From NCBI GenBank assembly GCA_003008705.1, contig PDUO01000004.1, positions 434,001-498,000 of the forward strand: a stretch of 64,000 nt of DNA, in the 5' to 3' direction. Every line of letters begins with the position of its first letter. Position 1 is the stretch's first letter. The translations under genes were made by a program, and so were the position numbers. This DNA comes from Pezicula radicicola. Lineage: Eukaryota > Ascomycota > Leotiomycetes > Helotiales > Dermateaceae. Below, piece by piece: positions 45,855-57,527 of this stretch. The notes below the pieces were generated by a model. The model was not told where the DNA came from, ran no database searches, and saw nothing but the letters and a program-made list of their open reading frames with translations.

Positions 45855-46379
45855 AATCGTCGTTTTCAGGTAATTGAATGTGGAGCGACTGTAAGACTAC
45901 AAGGCTAGCAGAGTCGAAAGATGGAAATTGTGTTTTTTTAGCAGTAAGAGGAAAAGAGAGTGGTTCTGGGAGGATAGGTAGGAGTTCACAATGGCGGGTC
46001 GACGATAAGATATTTATTTCTTCGGTTCAGAAGCTCGATAATCAACGAAGTCGCACGGACATTAATTTACTGCTGCTGGCTGGACTGTCCGCAAAGCACG
46101 TGCCTCACCTAGCGCCCCAGCTTTAACGACCAGCGACGACTGAACTTCATTATAATTTTCCAACTGGACTGGAATGCACTGATATGGACTGGACTATGGA
46201 CTAGACTCCACACAAGGTTGCAGATAAGTATTACTAAAGCTTTTTCCTTCTTCCTATATTTTCATCCTGCTTCCTAATTCCAAATTCATTTTTATCTTCG
46301 TCTATTCCTCGGATACATAACCCGACTTTACGAATTGTTACAACGTCTCCATAGGCTATCTACTAGCTGTGCCTCCAAA

Positions 46380-47564
46380 ATGGATTCCGAGAGAGAGTCA
46401 AACATGCCGCCGCCGCCATGTCCTGAGTCAGATGAGGACTTGGCTCAATATGAGCATGTTGAGTATATAGAGGGCATCGATCCAGAGGAGTGACAAGTAG
46501 TACATGCTTCACCAGATGTACCTATGGAGCGTAGAGAAGACCCTGGTGCAGAAACTTCTACCTCACCTCTCCCACAAATGTCCATTTTCCATTCAGTCTT
46601 GCCGTCATTTGGAAGTTACGAGGACCGCTATCCTCGGGTTGTCTCCGAGCAGGCTATTCCTCCAGAACCTTACAGAGTTCATTTCAGAGTTCAGGGAGGG
46701 AGGGTGGTGTACCTGGAGCAGAGATTTGCTTTACATGTTTACTGCGCGTGGAATCGAAATATTATGTATTCCTTACCCAGACTTGAAGACCGCTTAGCAC
46801 ATCAGGTCCAGAAATGGATACGTGAAATGGATGAAGAGCGCATAAGGACAAGAGCTAACAACAAGATGCGGGCAGAAAGTAACAAGGTTGGATGGCTAAA
46901 CTGAGCTATAGTATTAGGCATAATAAATCCCCGCGAACCATTTACGATTCATCGGCAAATCCTGATTCACCAAGAGCTTGAGCGTGAATTCAATGCTTTA
47001 CTTCCTTCATTCCATGGGGATGACTAGGCAGAAAGAGAGGCAAAGCTGGAAAGCAATGAAGCGATCACAAGACAACAACTGGTGGCAGGTGAATACAATT
47101 ACAACGAAGTTGATCTTGAAGTGCGGATGAGTTTCGTTCATCGTTTAGATGGTTTGATAAACTCACGAAGGAACGATACGATATCGCTAAATACCTACAC
47201 AAACTTCCCTTTGATTTCTAGCAATGATCCAATCCAAAGCCATAATATACCTCCTCCACTTCCATCTACTGAGGCACTGAACAACGATTTCGATGCCGGG
47301 GAAAACTTGGAGAATCGTGCACAGGAGGCAACGAAAGCAAAAGAGCGAATAGAGGCAAGGCAAAGATAGCCAGACCAACCGTCAGACCTAGAGCGAATAT
47401 ACGAGGCGCAAAGACTAGTACATTCGTTTCCACGTCTTGATTGATCGTGCCTAGGATCAGGATCAGGATCAAGATCTCGCAATCACATAAAATCCAGACT
47501 CCTAGATCGGAAGTATAAGATCAATGGTCTTTGTGGAAAGGCATCTGATATGCAAGGGAAATAG
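46380..47564 (+). pseudogene. Unrecognised protein-coding pseudogene: one frame, five internal stops
   Basis: From an ATG at 46380 (MDSERESNMPPPPCPESDED) one frame runs 395 codons to a TAG at 47562, with protein-like composition throughout. It is interrupted only by TGA at 46491, TGA at 46902, TAG at 47025, TAG at 47367 and TGA at 47442. No frameshift is needed, and none of these five stops is TAA. Coding-like stretches include EPYRVHFRVQGGRVVYLEQR, LEDRLAHQVQKWIREMDEER and ILIHQELEREFNALLPSF. The frame may even continue past 47564. The family is unknown to me. Individual stops might be spliced out, but I did not find in-phase intron pairs that rescue all of them, so a young pseudogene is the best reading. 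Confidence 0.7.
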
Positions 47565-48499
47565 GGTGGTCAGTACGAATACCAACTATATGAAGTCTGA
47601 TATCCAAAAATCAACTTAAAATTTGGAAAACAGTGGTGGATAATATAACGATATATGCGTTGAGATGAAAATTTAGCATTGTGTAAACGGAGTTGAAAGG
47701 AAAGGCGTTGAGGATTTTGGGCTCCGTTGGACACAATTTAGATACCCAATTACGCGTTGGGATGGAATATTTACCATTGCATGATGGGAGTTGAAAAGGA
47801 AAGGGGTTAGTGGGCTCCCTTCTAACCAGTCAGCGAGGTTGTTAATTCTCGCCTGCTCAGAGTCATACTTAGCTGCTGTAGAGCTAGATATAGATAGGTA
47901 ATTAGAAAGACCTCAAGAGTTTTATCACAACTCGCATGTCCAAAGCTTACCTACGTATTCACTGCCTGATACAACTAAATTCCAGCTCTAGAACAAAATG
48001 TAGAAATCGTGATTTTTATAACTTCGGGGCACTTGACAAGGAGTTTTTTGTACCGTGAACTTCAGGACGAACTATCTCCTCTTCCGACCAGCCAAACCAG
48101 TGGCCTCTTGAGTTATTCGCTCGTACTTCTGACGGCTGGTGGTGCTTTTGGGGTTTGGGTTACTATAATGTAAAACGGTGAGTGGACATCGGTATCAGTC
48201 AAATTTCAGAGTTGACATGCTGCTACTGGTCTAAATCCAACCACCAATCTGGGGTTTGGAATATTTTAAAAGCCACCAAACTACTCGTCGCAACGCGATA
48301 AATAACGTGGCATGGAAATGTTGGATTCAAGATACAGAAGAAGCAGAATCGACTCATCTCGATATACAAGCCAGTTTTACATCCTGAACCGACAAATTTC
48401 TAGATGAGCACTGAAATACGTCAACCTTGGAAAAGAACTCCCAGTATAACGCTTTTCCCTCACGTGGGTGGAACCTTATCTATCCACCTAAGCAACCTT
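47565..48499. other. Intergenic region downstream of the pseudogene
   Basis: Contains the diverged direct repeat at 47655-47819 and otherwise AT-rich sequence without a gene. Confidence 0.55.
47655..47819. repeat. Diverged direct duplication, two copies of about 70 bp
   Basis: 47655-47728 and 47752-47819 align along their length. Both contain GCGTTG-G-ATG near the start, GGAGTTGAAA(A)GGAAAGG in the middle and GGGCTCC at the end, with point differences and a few indels. Confidence 0.7.
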
Positions 48500-49516
48500 T
48501 TATCCAGGGGGCAAAGAACTTGCGTCGACAATCTCATCGGCGTCCTTGACTGACTCACTTCCAGGCGCATAAAGTGGTGATCGAGGAAGAGCCATCAGAC
48601 CTGTGCGTTGGGATTCGAGGAGACCAAAGGGCGCGACTAGCTTCATAAATGAGTCAATTCTGCTTGGCTTTGCCGACCTGAGAACTTGTTAGTCCATGCC
48701 AAAGATAGCATACTTAAATCAGACTTACACTTCAACAATACAACTGGTTGTGCTGATATCTAGAACCTTTCCACCAAACTGATGCGTAAAATATGTGATT
48801 GACCGAAGGTGCTCATGCTTATGTCTAAGTGCTTCACTTGCTGCCAACTTGCTTGGATGGAAGTCATCAGTTTGTGCAAGCTCATCCAAGCGTTTCTGTG
48901 CGAATGACTCTTGTTCCTCCAAACTTGCTGCATCGTAACCTGTGATCTCCTTGTGATGCTGCTGTAGCTCCTGAAAGTATTCTGGGCCAAGGATGTTGAT
49001 TTTTGCAAGCAAGAGTTCGCGTTGAACAAGCGGTGCCTGCGTGTAATCAAGAACTGCCCAGACTGGTACCAAATCCTCCAATTGTCTGCGTGCCTGTTCC
49101 ACAACGCCGTCTTGACCCGAGAGCACAATTGTCATGCGAGAGAGGTCCTCAATCTCAGTGCTGCAGACGACAAGGGAGTCAATGTTGAAGCCGCGAGCAG
49201 CGAGAATACCAGAGACGCGCGATAGAACACCAGGCTCATTTTGGACGAGACAATTGAGGATATGTCGTTTGGGTGGTGCGCTTGACTGTGGTGGCATCTC
49301 GTAGAGGATATTTGAAACGGCTGCTTGTGCCGACCATGCTGGCGCATCTGAGGTTGGCAAAGGAGAGATACGGCGATGAATGGCTTTGTATGCTAACGCT
49401 GAGGTCGATGGCGCGGAGGACTCATATCGTTGCCATTGCCTCGGGAGAGTGGAGGTTGAGCTGCGAGGAAGGTTTGCGCAGATGGGGAGGGCAAGTATAG
49501 CTTTACGAGATGCCAT
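48500..49516 (-). CDS. ilv6: Acetolactate synthase regulatory (small) subunit, mitochondrial
   Basis: ILV6 is the valine-sensitive regulatory subunit that activates ILV2 in the first step of branched-chain amino acid synthesis in mitochondria. Exons 48729-49516 and 48500-48677 with a 51-bp intron give 321 residues. The N-terminal about 60 residues are Arg/Ser/Ala-rich (mitochondrial presequence). The ACT domain begins HILNCLVQNEPGVLSRVSGI at about 84 and ends near VWAVLDYTQAPLVQREL. The C-terminal half has THQFGGKVLDISTTSCIVEV joined across the intron to SAKPSRIDSFMKLVAPFGLL. The end (EIVDASSLPPG) matches fungal orthologues in position. Divergent from the KH-protein gene. Confidence 0.95.
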
Positions 49517-49802
49517 GATTGATGTATATTAGGTAGGTAGGCTCTGTGAAGCCCGTGACAAACAATTGAGCTTCCCCGTCCTTCAATGGCTCCGTTCTCG
49601 TTCTCAACAAATGGAAGGGAAGGGAATTGAAATTTAGCCCGATCTCGCACTACCTGGATGAATCACACACATTCTAGCTGTGGGCCGGCCGCAATTTTTC
49701 CCCAGACCACCGAAGCGAGGGCTCCTGATACATGTACGAGGCTGAAATGATATTTGACAGAGCAAACCTGAATTCTACCAGGGCCATGATATTTGGCCCA
49801 AT

Positions 49803-49880
49803 TCGATTGATTTGAGTGATTGGCTTGGTTTAGGTAACTCGCTTAGTTTCCATTTGAATAGCTTCGTAAGTTTGAGTACT
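49803..49880 (-). repeat. 18-bp degenerate repeat array (family copy 4)
   Basis: On the minus strand units such as AGCGAGTTACCTAAACCA match the family. It lies in the ILV6/KH-protein intergenic region, about 300 bp from either start, so the family is not restricted to the gene-poor island. Confidence 0.6.
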
Positions 49881-50111
49881 TTATCCTTCGTACTTGGCTA
49901 CTCTCGCCTGGCGCACTTATTCCATTTTAGACTTGGGGTAGTCACATGATCTGTGTCAAATATCAAACCGTGTGCCTCCGCTTATCACCCGATTCTCAGC
50001 CTCAATTTTCCACATCACCCTCTCCAACCGGCCGGAGCCTCATTTTCAGTGCTTGTCGCCATCCAGCGTCGCGCAAATTGTATCCTTTTTCTCGAACCTA
50101 TATCGATAAAG

Positions 50112-52182
50112 ATGGATGACACCGAGAGACGCACCGCAAAGCGCTCGCGATTCGACCAGAAGGAACCTGAACCCAAGAGAACCTCGAGATTTGATAGACG
50201 TTCGCGATCACCACCTGCGCGCAAATCGGAGTCAAGACGCAGCAGAAGCCCTATCGCACGAGCCTCTGATAGCCCATCTACAGAGGCCGCAAAGAAAAGC
50301 GGTCTGGATCCTGCTGCCGCTGCAGGTAAGCTTCAACGGGTTGGTTGCATGGGAGTTCGCTGGCTAACATTCTTACAGCTGCTGCCGCTGCCAAGATAAA
50401 TGCGCAAATCCAAGCCAAGAAGGGCATTCAACATGTCGAAGTCCCCCCTATCCGATCGGTATAATTCCCGCCCCTCGAGAGCTATGGCAGGGCTGACAAA
50501 TAATAGACACAGAGTCCCGGCGGAAAGTCAGCATCGCCAGGCGCATCTGGTGCAGGTAACAGTGTTGGTACAGTCAATGGTGAGATGTACATTGCAGACG
50601 GCGACTACATCAGAGATATCGAAGTAAACGATCTTCGGAATCGTTACACACTGACCAAAGGTTCTACACAAAAGATGGTAAATACTCCTTGTGTTATATT
50701 TCCACTGATATATCAGGCTTTTCTTCATAGGTCTAGCATGACCGCGTCCTTATTTCTTTGGCCCTTTTCTCTACTCTTGTGTGGGAACTTTCAAGCTTAC
50801 CTGAAGCGCGATAGCATTCACTACAAAAACCTCTTTGGCATCTGCTGACCTCCGTTGTGTGACATCTAGATCAAGGAAGAAACCGGAGCTGGTACGCTAT
50901 ACCTACACAAATTCACGTTTTTGAGGAATACATATTGACTTTTGAAGATGTCACCACGAGAGGAAATTATTACCCTGACAAGAGCATGGCCACGGCTGCA
51001 GTGAGTTTTCCCTTCCATTCAACGTTTCAAGAGCATGCTAATTGAGACTGCAGAATCCACCGCTGTATCTTCACGTTACAAGCACATCGAAACGTGGACT
51101 TGAGCAAGCAGTACAGAAGATTGAAGAACTCATGAAACAGGAACTTCCAAATCTAGTTGACGAAAGACGCTTCCGCAGACGCGAACCAGATCAGGTCGAG
51201 AGAGACGAGTTTGGTAGAGTAAGTTGATCAAGGTTCTCGAGATGAGTTTTATTGTTGATATACTATAGCGTAAATGGCCAGAGGAAAAGATTCCCATCGA
51301 TTTTGAACCGATTCCAGGTTTCAACCTTCGTGCTCAAGTTGTTGGCCATGGTGGTGCTTACGTCAAACATATTCAACAGGAAACAAGGTGTCGTGTCCAG
51401 ATCAAGGGTCGTGGCTCCGGCTTCATGGAACACGGTACAGGCCGTGAGAGTGAAGAGGATATGTATCTTCATGTTGCGTAAGTAATCATGCACTTTTCCC
51501 ACTCATTTTGCTGACTCATGTACAGTGGTCCGGATCCAAATGAAGTTCAGAAAGCCAAAGAGCTTTGTGAGGACTTACTCAAGAATGTAAGACAGCAGTA
51601 TGAGGATCACAAGAGCCGACCACCCCCACAACGCAGTTACGGCGGCAACACAGGTTATGGTGGTGAACGTGGCTATGGTGACCGTGCACCAGATAGATCA
51701 AACTCATATGGTGGGAATGGTGGTGGAAATAGTGGTTATGGAGGCTACAATAACTCTCCAGCACCAAATACCCCTGGTGGAGCAATGAGCCCTACATCTG
51801 CTGCACCCGGTGCAGGAAGTCCAACGGCTGCATCGGACTACTATGCTCAGTATTACGCTTCCCAAGGTCAAGCAGACCCATATGCGGCTTATGGTGGCTA
51901 TGCAGCGTAAGTTCTCCTAACACCAGCCCGCTCCTCCCGAATTACGCTGACGTGCCGACAGTTACGTCCAGTATTATCAGCAGTATATGGCGGCCGCCCA
52001 AGCAGCTCAGCAGGCTCCACCCGGTGCTCCTAGCTCTGCTCCTCCGCCACCACCAAGTGAGGCCCCACCCGCACCACCTGGAGGATCTGGTAGCTATGGT
52101 GCCGTAAGGAAGTCCTCGCCGAAACTTATTCACAGTACTGATTATTATCATCACGCAGGTCCCACCTCCCCCCGGTTTGTAA
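50112..52182 (+). CDS. KH-domain RNA-binding protein, KHDC4/BLOM7-like
   Basis: Ten exons (50112-50325, 50379-50458, 50507-50677, 50870-50891, 50948-51000, 51054-51218, 51269-51477, 51526-51906, 51962-52103, 52159-52182) give 486 residues, all junctions in phase. An N-terminal Arg/Ser-rich segment (RSRSPPARKSESRRSRSP) suggests nuclear speckle or splicing association. The first KH-like part includes NDLRNRYTLTKGSTQKMIKE across intron 3, then DVTTRGNYYPDK. The second includes FNLRAQVVGHGGAYVKHIQQ and the RGRGSGF motif found in KHDC4. The C-terminus is Gly/Tyr-rich then Pro/Ala-rich, ending AVPPPPGL via a 24-nt last exon. Human KHDC4 (BLOM7alpha) works in pre-mRNA splicing; a similar role is inferred. 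Intron 3 (192 bp) is several times the usual length and exon 4 is only 22 nt. Confidence 0.9.
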
Positions 52183-52284
52183 CTACTCGTAGGTAATTTG
52201 GGACATTTAACTCGATTTGCGGAAAAAGTACGGCATGGGGTTCCGTGGTAATTGATAGCTCACTTCTGTAGATTACGAGGCATA

Positions 52285-52425
52285 TGCCCAAATAAAGTGG
52301 GTTACCCAAATAAGTGAGTTACTCAAATCAAGTAGGTGACACAAAAGATGAATTATTCGACTCAAGTGGGTTACTCAGTTCAAGTGGGCTACTCAAACCA
52401 AGTGAGCTACTCAAGCTTGGTGCTG
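52285..52425 (+). repeat. 18-bp degenerate repeat array (best copy)
   Basis: At least five units of about 18 bp: AGTGGGTTACCCAAATA, AGTGAGTTACTCAAATCA, then a diverged stretch, AGTGGGTTACTCAGTTCA, AGTGGGCTACTCAAACCA and AGTGAGCTACTCAAGCTT. It lies between the convergent KH-protein and SET-protein genes. Confidence 0.8.
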
Positions 52426-52432
52426 CAGAAGG

Positions 52433-53112
52433 TCAATCAAGAATGTCAATTCTACTCAAAACATGATTTTCATCCTCACTTCCGCTAGCTAACTCTTCAG
52501 CCTCGATATCCTGAAAGGTGAGCCTCGATCCGTATGAGATACATAATTCTTCGCCACTTTTTATATCTCGCAATGCTGTATAAGTGATCAACAAATTCGT
52601 AAGATCACGCTTCCAGCCAACATTCTGGCGCATACTTGAATGGTTGAACATAGAGCCCAATCCCAGTATGACGGCCTGGGTGGTTTTTGGTTGCTTGCAT
52701 GGCCCACTCAATCCTCGTGTCTGAGACCCAGTTGGAGCACCAGGAGCATTGTAAGGCCAGTTGCTATGATTAGTTAGTAATAGTTGAGCGTATAGTGGGT
52801 GGTAGGCAGCCTACTAAGTATAATTGTATAAATTTGTTTTCCGGATGTGCTCTTTGTTTTCAACTGGGTCAAGTACCAATACTGGAGAAACTTCTAGCAC
52901 TGTGTGTGCAGGTATGTCTTTGCTTGCAAAAACTCCTCGACCTATTGGAATTTCGCCTGTCAGTTAAAAACTTTACAGCGCTTCAAACAAGGAGCACGCA
53001 AGATCACTTAGCTAACACCTTTTGGTGTGTCCATAATGAGAATTAATCCATCCGACCTCTTTAGTGGTATTTCCTTCACAAGACCCTCGGATTCTCGCTC
53101 TAGAGGCGCCAT
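52433..53112 (-). CDS. Short SET-domain protein (putative lysine methyltransferase)
   Basis: Exons 53019-53112, 52815-52941 and 52433-52763 (introns 77 and 51 bp) give 183 residues that are almost only a SET domain. Motifs: KGRGVFASKDIPAHTVLE across intron 1, NLYNYTYNWP across intron 2, GSMFNHSS (the NHS/AdoMet pocket) and TALRDIKSGEELCISYG (the ELxxxYG active site). There is no pre- or post-SET cysteine cluster, so it belongs with free-standing SET proteins rather than classic histone methyltransferases; the substrate is unknown. The start is the ATG opening MAPLERESEG; the longer frame upstream has only a TTG. Confidence 0.88.
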
Positions 53113-53297
53113 TTTGGACGTTGCTGGCTCCTGGCACAATGATGGTAGAGATGTCGGAGAAAATTCCTTATCGCTAGGATATTTTGAGGGGCGCTCCGAT
53201 AAGCGGTGGGGGGTTCGCAACCTTAAATTCACGAGCGTCAAGTCAAGTGAGTGGTCGTGAGCTTCAGGAAGTAGATGGCTTGGACAGGAATAACAAA
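53113..53297. promoter_or_regulatory. Shared divergent promoter, SET / TRAPPC13
   Basis: Only 185 bp separate the two start codons. No specific factor site was recognised. Confidence 0.5.
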
Positions 53298-54393
53298 ATG
53301 GCGCATCAGCGCACTACATCAACTGTAGATGGGGTCAAAGAGCCCCATTCCGTCTCGCTGAAAGTCCTGCGGTCCGTCAATCCTACTTGTATTCTTCTGT
53401 ACTGTATTCTGTCACAGGCACTTGAACTAACCCCCAGTCAGACTCTCTCGACCGTCTCTTTCAATTCAACATCCCCTCCCTACACCATCACCTTCTCCTA
53501 CATCTCAGGATATCTTGTTTCCTGAAAATTCGGCCTCACTGGCTTATCCTTCATCCGACTCCGAGAACAACTTCATCCTCTCCCCTCTTCTCACCCTCCC
53601 TCCTGCCTTTGGGTCCGCCTACGTAGGAGAGACGTTCTCTTGTACGCTATGCGCAAACAACGAGCTCATTCCTTCATCAAGCCCATCAAAAACAATAAGC
53701 AATGTCCGCATCGAGGCTGAGATGAAAATTCCCAGCTCCTCCGCACCAATCTCTCTAGAACTCGGGCCATCTTCAGAGGAGAACGAAAAGGAAGGTGGGG
53801 GAGAGGATTTGGAACCAGGAAATAGTTTACAAAAAATTGTCAGCTTTGATTTGAAGGAAGAAGGTAGTCATGTACTGGCCGTTACAGTGACTTACTCAGA
53901 GACTACGCCGACATCTGGGAGGGTAAGAACGTTTAGGAAATTATATCAGTTCGTGTGCAAAGGGTGCATGGTAGTACGAACGAAAACTGGTATATTACCC
54001 TCAGGACCACCGTTAAAGTCATCCTCGGAAAGCGAAGTGGGAAAGGAAGAACCAGGTCGTCGACGATGGGCTCTAGAGGCCCAATTAGAGAATTGTGGAG
54101 AGGAGACTATCACGCTTGATGCGGTTTTCCTGGAGACGAAAGAAGGCTTCAAAAGTACGGGCTTGAATTGGGATGTTGAGCGTTCTTTTGGGGGCGATGT
54201 TGAGGATATTGAAAGGCCCGTTTTGAACCCGGGGGATGTCCAGCAGGTTTGCTTTTTGGTAGAGGAACTGGTTAAAGGCGAGGAGCCGGAGGATGGAAGG
54301 CTTGTTTTTGGAATATTGAGTTTGAGTTGGAGAGGGAACATGGGAAATCGTGGAAACTTGAGTACGGGGAGTTTAGGGTTTAGGTTGAAGTAG
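53298..54393 (+). CDS. TRAPP complex subunit TRAPPC13-like (DUF974)
   Basis: TRAPPC13 is an accessory subunit of TRAPP III-type complexes that act as Rab GEFs in Golgi and autophagy traffic. Exons 53298-53371 and 53442-54393 (70-bp intron) give 341 residues. The family signature HSVSLKVLRLSRPSL is created exactly by the splice (CTG CG|A CTC). SPLLTLPPAFGSAYVGETFS and CTLCANNE follow, the strongest motifs of the family. Later parts include SHVLAVTVTYSE, RTFRKLYQFVCKGCMVVRTK and the beta-rich RRRWALEAQLENCGEETITL. Length is normal for fungi. Confidence 0.93.
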
Positions 54394-57300
54394 TATTTTT
54401 AACAGGATTTTTGAAATGAAAAGTTTCGGGCTTGGGTACTGATTAGAGGGTAACACTATATACAGAATCTAGTCCCCGTCTAGCATCCTGAACTTCTTGT
54501 CCATTTGTACTCCAAAGTACCGAATCAAGCACCAGATGATGGCTAGTTGCCCTTTCAGAAAACTTTTGACACAACACATCCCGCTCATTCAATTGCTTCG
54601 TTCAATGGCTGCACTCATACAACGTTCCTAGGTTCTGGCCGTTTGAGCATTAAGATATTCCTAAAAATACAAACTAAGAGGATGCACACCTCTCGGACCC
54701 CTATGGTATGAAATTCAATAGGTCTTGCAAAATCAATAGTGACAACAATTGCTTTATTAACAGTCATCTTAACCGAGGACTTACTGTATTCAGAATCGTA
54801 TTTCATCTCGTATATTCTTTAACCTGTCATCAAAAGGGTCCTTTCCGTACTCGCACGGTTTATACTCCGTAAATATCTTCCGTACATCTCTTTTAATTTG
54901 ATCATTCCATGTCAATAACCCGCTCCGGCCCGCTGCAAGTTATTTATATCATACCAACTCTTCCTAATATCCGATGCCAAACATCCCGCTTTACATGTCG
55001 TTTACTTCTAGGTCACGGACGCTTTGGCTTTCAGCCTCACCTTCCATCCCAACTGCCGGGAAACTGCATCATTTGCTCACAGACACCTCTGAATTTACCG
55101 GTAGTTACACAGACAACAAGTCTTGAAACCTTTCATCTCATCCGTTTCCGCGCGATTGAAATTACAGCATTTCAACCCAAGGACCCGGTATTCGATAGAC
55201 GTACTTATATATATGTCCGTGTTCAAGTTAGAAGTCAGGTCCTCGACTTATATTCCTTACTAAGAAATATATTACACGTACAGGAGTTTCCTTGCATTAT
55301 GAGGCTCACGTGGCAACTAATGTATGCAGCAGCGCCCACGGCTCAAACTTAGATATTTATTGGGACACGTCAACGCGCCCAACTCGGAGTGTCCAAGGAA
55401 GGGGAGTCAAGGTCTTAATCCACTGAGGGAATGATGTAATGCATGAATGCGAGCTGGCAATTGATCAAAGGACAGCTCCTGCTACTTGCAGGTGATTTCA
55501 TCTTGCTTGATTACTCACACAGATCTTAGTTCATGAGATGATGCCAGAGATCCGGGTACCTTAGATCTGAACCTTGTGGTGTAACCTTGATCCTTGGATG
55601 CTGTAGGTATGTTTACTTTTTCCTTCGGGCAGTTGGCCGAGGGAGAGAATGAGGCTTGGGTTTACTGTGTGTTTCATTAGATGGAGATTAAATTGTTTTG
55701 CATGTGAAAAAGAAAAAAAGGAAGAAAAATTATGATTAAGACAAACGGCTTTGGGTCGAGTTGGATTTGTTTGTATGGCTGAGAGAGGTGGAGTTGGGAT
55801 TTGGAATAGGGGAGAAGCCCCCTAGAGTTTAACCGAGGACGCTGGGCGCCGAGAACGAAGCAAAATTACCCGCTGATATGGTTCCAGACATACACCTGGC
55901 AGGACTTCGTACATATGATATCCAATAATTGACCCGGCAATCTATGTACCATGTACCTTCCATGCCAATTGTTCTATTTTCGAACCACCCTCGATCAGAT
56001 CCGTCTGCAAGCAAACTGTAAACTGCAAAAATCTAGATGTTTACTGTACTGTACTTCGTAATGCGACAACAATAAAAGATGTTCAACTTTCTCTGCCTGT
56101 CCCCTTCTGGTGTTCCCCATATTTTGTATGACTCCGAGCCCGAGGTAACTAATGCAACGCTACGCCTGAGCCGAGAAAGGGTACCTGGAACGTTGCTTTA
56201 GGTAGGGTAGGATCTGGCGTGCAAAGGTGTGTAGAAGACAGGCCGTAGTCTTGTTGGGGAATGGCTTCTGTTGTTGACTGCTGGCCTCCGGCTACAATAG
56301 CTTCTTAGCCAGTATGTGACGCGTTCAGAGACGGTACGAGAGCAGCCTCTTATGATGGAAAAGATTAAGGAGGGCAGACACGCTCCGGGCTTTGCCTCTT
56401 TGGTCTATGGAAATGCTGTCCGCAGCTAATAAGGTAGAAGAACTGTGATGGCGGCCGCCTGAGATACAGTGCATCATCCCACAGCTCTTCTCCCAGGTGA
56501 CATGCATGGCCGCGGCCTCTTAACCAATATGACTGGGTGAAGAGGCTACCCAATGTGGCATGACAAAGGGCCATTGCTGGCGTCGCGGCTTGATTTGATC
56601 CATACAACAACCATTCAATAACATTATTCACTCTAGACCCTCTTGTTCTCGACAATTGCGTGCCTTTTCCCCCGTTGCTTTGATTCTTGCTGTGGTTTGC
56701 CATTTCTCTACCTGTAGCCTCCCAGAATCTCAACAAAGGCCGACTCTCGATCCCGATTATAGTAGCCCCCTGTACTGTAGTACGCCTGTTTGTGGTGAAG
56801 ATCTACTTTTTCCGCTCGGACATCCTTCAAAAAAGAGGATCGACAGCCGATAAGGGTTGTTCACCTTTGCAGGACCCCAAGCCTAAGGGACGAAATTCAC
56901 ACACCGCGACACTGCTTTTCAACTCGAAGACGGTCAACTCATTTTTTCCTTCGTACAAGTACAATACTAACGGTTTGGCCTACATTCCACAACGCTGTAC
57001 TTCAGAAGCTGCTCTCGCAAAACTTAATCACCGGCTCGGCTGTCCCAGGTACCTCGAAACCCTATCTTTTTTCATACCTACCTACCGTCTACGGGACGTT
57101 CTCGTACCAGACGTGGCCACCACCCCACATCTCCATAGGTAGTCCATACTGGGTTTTCGACAAAGTGTGCAACGAGCCAACGACCATCTACTCTCTCTAG
57201 CTTGCTTCGTAAGGCCTCACAGCTTTCGAACAGCATCCACCCGCCTTCGCTTGTCGCGGCCCTTTGCTTTTGCTCAACGTCTTGCATGCGTTCATTCTTT

Positions 57301-57527
57301 CGGCATTCGAAGATTATCTTTTGCATATTACATACACCATTCTTCCATTACCACGGCGAGCAAAGCTCACGTTAAACCTTTTCGATGCTGTACTAGTCGA
57401 GGAACGGAACGCGCTCGAACTCTACGCACGGCAGTTCCTTCTGCTGCCCCACCCCCTAAAAAATCGCGCGCTGCTGCAAGAACAAAAAAAAACGGGTTGA
57501 AGGAACAGAGCGTGAACGTGGGATGCC
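54394..57527. other. Large intergenic region upstream of the DENN gene
   Basis: Nothing supportable as a gene in 3.1 kb. Frames at 54909-55352, 56365-56736, 56687-57142 and 57167-57670 lack domains and have the biased composition of promoter or leader DNA. Sequence from about 57150 is pyrimidine-rich and probably the 5' leader of the downstream gene. Confidence 0.5.

Noticed and set aside
53184..53525. 113-codon frame overlapping the TRAPPC13 start
   Set aside because: Only the part from 53298 to 53371 is exon 1; the rest is promoter and intron.
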